From Candidatus Altimarinota bacterium (GTDB lineage: Bacteria; Patescibacteriota; Gracilibacteria; UM-FILTER-43-11): 14,258 nt of DNA. A program made the translations under genes and the position numbers. Under the pieces are notes generated by a model. That model searched no databases and was not told where the DNA came from. It was given only the letters and a program-made list of their open reading frames with translations. This document shows, piece after piece, positions 12,921-14,258 of this stretch; positions within the stretch are counted from its first letter, which is position 1, and the number at the start of each line of letters is the position of its first letter. The stretch lies in NCBI GenBank assembly GCA_029934675.1, contig JAOZLT010000012.1:1-14258 (forward strand). Reading direction: 5' to 3'.

Positions 12921-13254
12921 ATAGTTCCTCCATTTCGGCTGTTAGTGCTGTCATTTGCTCAACGCTTATTATCTCTTTACCCACGGAATAGTGGATGTAG
13001 AGATCAGAGGGGGGGATTTCTAACACCCTACATAATGCTCTCAACTCATTTACATTCATAAATTCGGGGTTTCTTAAGATCGTAATGTATCTAAACCCAC
13101 CAATATCCAAATGCCCTTTAAGGGTTTTGAATTTTTTGGCCTCCAAATATTTTTGGAGATAATCAATAAAGTTTTCTGGAAATGTCGAAGCCGGACGGCC
13201 TCTTTTTTTTGCTTTGCCCATTTTTTTAGTAGTTTTTGTAAAGTTTTTTATCAT
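12910..13254 (-). CDS. Cro-like XRE-type regulator with AT-hook (114 aa)
   Basis: This is the first well-supported gene leftward from the switch. The N-terminus is strongly basic and contains KKRGRP (residues 16-21), the core of an AT-hook that binds the minor groove of AT-rich DNA. A helical domain follows (FIDYLQKYLEAKKFKTLKGHLDIGGFRYITILR), then NVNELRALCRVLEIPPSDLY. That is the closing part of an XRE/Cro-type HTH, although the turn is poorly conserved. A second ATG at residue 12 (13221) is an alternative start. Its place opposite the repressor gene suggests the Cro role in a genetic switch. Confidence 0.7.
   Translation of the reverse strand: MIKNFTKTTKKMGKAKKRGRPASTFPENFIDYLQKYLEAKKFKTLKGHLDIGGFRYITILRNPEFMNVNELRALCRVLEIPPSDLYIHYSVGKEIISVEQMTALTAEMEELYGN
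12927..12931 (-). promoter_or_regulatory. Shine-Dalgarno-like site of the excisionase-like gene
   Basis: GGAGG on the minus strand is 6 nt before ATG at 12920. It overlaps the end of the Cro-like coding sequence. It is the second such site in an operon that otherwise lacks them. Confidence 0.5.
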
Positions 13255-13324
13255 TATTGTTTTCCCTTTTTGCCTCTTTTTTTTTCTCTGCTTTTTCTTT
13301 TTTTGCCGTTTATCGTCTTTTTTC

Positions 13325-13355
13325 TTGACTTATGCGATTTTATTTTGTACTTTTG
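13325..13355 (+). promoter_or_regulatory. Possible rightward promoter towards the repressor
   Basis: TTG (13325-13327), 20 nt of spacing and TACTTTTG (13348-13355) fit the Bacteroidota consensus well. It would transcribe towards the repressor ATG at 13593 with a leader of about 230 nt, running against the start of the leftward operon transcript. No clear consensus promoter was seen closer to the repressor. Confidence 0.48.
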
Positions 13356-13429
13356 CCGTTGAAGTAAAATAGCGGATGTTTAAAAGGGCTTGCCAGCTCT
13401 TGTAGTTTCATCTTCGATTTACTTCCCAT
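13340..13429 (-). CDS. Very short ORF in the leader of the leftward operon (29 aa)
   Basis: ATG at 13429 opens 29 codons, MGSKSKMKLQELASPFKHPL and on, ending with TAA at 13340-13342. It lies about 80 nt downstream of the predicted leftward start site and is the first ORF met. It could be a leader peptide or a small regulator. There is no homology evidence and such an ORF can occur by chance. The rest of the gap 13255-13592 holds the promoters, the operator and an A-rich stretch. Confidence 0.28.
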   Translation of the reverse strand: MGSKSKMKLQELASPFKHPLFYFNGKSTK

Positions 13430-13453
13430 AAAAGGTTGGATAGGTTTTTCAAA

Positions 13454-13465
13454 TTGCCGTTTGTT
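13454..13465 (-). promoter_or_regulatory. AACAAACGGCAA leader motif, copy D
   Basis: The identical 12-mer lies about 45 nt downstream of the predicted leftward start site. Unlike the other copies it is not directly followed by ATG, and the first ATG is 25 nt further on. No hairpin is seen upstream. It shows that the motif is not only part of start sites. Confidence 0.5.
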
Positions 13466-13499
13466 CTCCTGTCCGCCTTTTTATTAATTTATTTACTAC

Positions 13500-13538
13500 T
13501 TGTAAATAATACGGCAAATGTAATACAAATATTTACAA
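13500..13538. promoter_or_regulatory. Inverted-repeat operator around the leftward promoter
   Basis: TTGTAAATA (13500-13508) and TATTTACAA (13530-13538) are perfect reverse complements spaced 30 bp from start to start, about three helical turns. One arm lies in the promoter spacer and the other near the expected start site. Binding of the repressor encoded at 13593 to both would block leftward transcription. Confidence 0.62.
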
Positions 13539-13544
13539 TGTCAA
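13515..13544 (-). promoter_or_regulatory. Main leftward promoter
   Basis: On the minus strand, TTG (13544-13542), 19 nt of spacing and TACATTTG (13522-13515) match the Bacteroidota TTG-N19-TAnnTTTG pattern. Its place between the divergent repressor and the early operon, and the flanking inverted repeat, support it. It is the only strong intergenic leftward promoter I found. Confidence 0.72.
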
Positions 13545-13592
13545 TTATTATATAAATCTTTTTTTTGTGTAATCTGTTAATAATTATCTCAT

Positions 13593-13931
13593 ATGTCTAT
13601 ATCTAAACGTATTAGCCTGTTTATAACTGATAAAAATATTTCGCAGGCCGATTTAGCAAATATTATTGGCATCAATAGGCAAACGGTAAATAGTTGGATC
13701 AGGAATAATGAAGAACCTGCTAAGATTTCTTATATTACGACTTTAATAAACCATTTTCCGGAGCTAAGTATGGATTGGATACTACTTGGTGAGGGAAAAA
13801 TGTATAATGATGACTGCCTGGATAATGAGAAAATGATTAAAAGGAAAGACGAGGTTGATAAAAGGATAGAAGATAAAGTAAACGAATTACGGGCTAAGAT
13901 TAACGAGTGGTTGGATTCTTTGCGTTCTTAA
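13593..13931 (+). CDS. XRE-family repressor (CI-like, 112 aa)
   Basis: Residues 5-66 form an XRE helix-turn-helix domain: ISQADLANIIGINRQTVNSWIRNNEEP, then ISYITTLINHFPELSMDWILLGEGKMY. The DWILLGEG segment is typical of Bacteroidota phage repressors of this class. Residues 75-110 are a charged helix likely to make a coiled-coil dimer. No peptidase S24 domain follows, so it would not be cleaved by RecA in the SOS response. It is the only complete plus-strand gene and is divergent from the operon. It probably holds the leftward promoter silent by binding the inverted repeat at 13500-13538, and release must come from another signal or an antirepressor. Confidence 0.85.
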   Translation: MSISKRISLFITDKNISQADLANIIGINRQTVNSWIRNNEEPAKISYITTLINHFPELSMDWILLGEGKMYNDDCLDNEKMIKRKDEVDKRIEDKVNELRAKINEWLDSLRS

Positions 13932-13948
13932 ATGTGTGGTAACGATGG

Positions 13949-13977
13949 TTGTATGTGCTTGGTTTTGCATACTACAA
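13949..13977 (+). terminator. Imperfect hairpin after the repressor gene
   Basis: TTGTA with TACAA and TGTGC with GCATA form about 10 bp with one bulged C and one G-U pair. A short TCTTT run follows. It lies 18 nt after the repressor stop and may end its transcript. The hairpin is also part of a longer imperfect inverted repeat that spans to 14032. Confidence 0.38.
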
Positions 13978-14010
13978 TCTTTAAATCTAAAAATAATTTT
14001 CCTTTCAAAA

Positions 14011-14031
14011 CTAACATATACAACGTGTTAG
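14011..14031. repeat. Small inverted repeat in the right intergenic region
   Basis: CTAACA and TGTTAG enclose nine bases. The right arm (ACAACGTGTTAGC) is an imperfect reverse complement of the segment TAACGATGGTTGTATG at 13940-13955. Together they recall an attC-like or attachment-site fold, but the attC core consensus is not matched exactly. Confidence 0.3.
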
Positions 14032-14044
14032 CAACAGTACGGTA

Positions 14045-14075
14045 AAATAATTACAAATTTCTTTAATAATTATTT
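14045..14075. repeat. AT-rich inverted repeat beside a promoter
   Basis: AAATAATTA (14045-14053) and TAATTATTT (14067-14075) are perfect complements with a 13-nt loop. The right arm overlaps the -33 TTTG of the next promoter, so it could be an operator. It is AT-rich enough to be chance. Confidence 0.33.
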
Positions 14076-14103
14076 GGTAGTTAGTGAGTAATTAGTATCT
14101 TTG
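14073..14103 (+). promoter_or_regulatory. Promoter of the right-edge gene
   Basis: TTTG (14073-14076), 19 nt of spacing and TATCTTTG (14096-14103) match the Bacteroidota consensus fully. The expected start is about 35 nt before the ATG at 14144. Confidence 0.68.
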
Positions 14104-14143
14104 TGTCGTATTGATAATGTAATTGATACTTAAAACAAACAAA

Positions 14144-14258
14144 ATGGGTAACTTAACAGAATACAGAGAGTTTTTTCAGAAGCAGGGTTTTGAAACAAGA
14201 ACACACAAAAACGAAGATGACAAAAACGAATGGTGGGTTTTAGAGTTGAAATTTAACT
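14144..14258 (+). CDS. Hypothetical protein, N-terminal part (runs off right edge)
   Basis: The plus strand opens at ATG 14144 after the A-rich leader TAAAACAAACAAA. It reads 38 codons to the window edge, starting MGNLTEYREFFQKQGFETRT. The visible part is charged, with a helix followed by WWVLELKF as a strand, and has no signal peptide or known motif. It has its own promoter and lies beyond the repressor, so it may be either an element gene or the first host gene. The function cannot be told from this fragment. Confidence 0.65.
   Translation, partial: MGNLTEYREFFQKQGFETRTHKNEDDKNEWWVLELKFN

Noticed and set aside
14006..14034. Leftward promoter-like match (TTG-N18-TAGTTTTG) downstream of the repressor
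   Set aside because: The spacing is short and it would only make antisense RNA to the repressor. It is kept as a remote possibility, not a feature.
1..14258. CRISPR array, tRNA, rRNA or insertion sequence
   Set aside because: No regularly spaced repeats, cloverleaf-like segments or transposase reading frames were seen.

Overview
The window looks like Bacteroidota DNA. It is AT-rich, most starts have A-rich leaders without Shine-Dalgarno sequences, and several intergenic sites match the Bacteroidota promoter pattern TTG/TTTG - 19 to 20 nt - TAnnTTTG. More than 13 kb of tightly packed genes on the minus strand run leftward from a control region near 13.5 kb. A divergent plus-strand XRE repressor gene (13593-13931) faces them. 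This is the layout of a small temperate virus or plasmid-like provirus. No terminase, portal, tail, relaxase, integrase or packaging ATPase is recognisable here.

Right end and early region (about 14.2 to 7.5 kb): a plus-strand gene runs off the right edge behind its own promoter. To its left are the repressor, a divergent switch (a good leftward promoter flanked by a 9-bp inverted repeat), a Cro-like protein with an AT-hook motif, an excisionase-like winged-helix protein, and a small helical protein. A hairpin follows, then a membrane-anchored protein, then a 471-residue winged-helix protein that is the best candidate replication initiator. Small helical or coiled-coil proteins come next. The region ends with a 122-residue DNA-binding candidate, a very small HTH protein and a J-domain protein.

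A strong terminator and an unusual 84-nt GT-rich, A-poor stretch (7287-7370) separate this from the left part (7.2 to 0 kb), which I read as the virion or late module. In transcription order it holds a membrane-anchored WHy/LEA14-type protein, a 641-residue transglutaminase-fold protein with membrane segments, a 59-residue membrane protein, a Gly/Ala-rich membrane protein and a jelly-roll-like capsid candidate (3249-3899) bracketed by hairpins. Then come three small beta-rich proteins interrupted by one basic 63-residue protein, a coiled-coil protein, and several small membrane or helical proteins. The many membrane proteins, the jelly-roll-like capsid candidate and the lack of tail genes suggest a tailless virus with an internal membrane. 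The organisation recalls FLiP-type flavobacterial phages, but with a lysogeny switch. This is an inference from sequence patterns, not a homology search.

Two intergenic sites carry an identical 20-bp perfect palindrome followed by the same leader, AACAAACGGCA, directly abutting an ATG. A third gene (the replication candidate) has the same leader behind a different 13-bp hairpin, and a fourth copy of the leader lies downstream of the leftward promoter. This looks like an undescribed, element-wide translational or RNA-level control signal. Three small genes missed by a length cut-off were found by translating the gaps: 1-135 (partial), 657-833 and 4569-4748.
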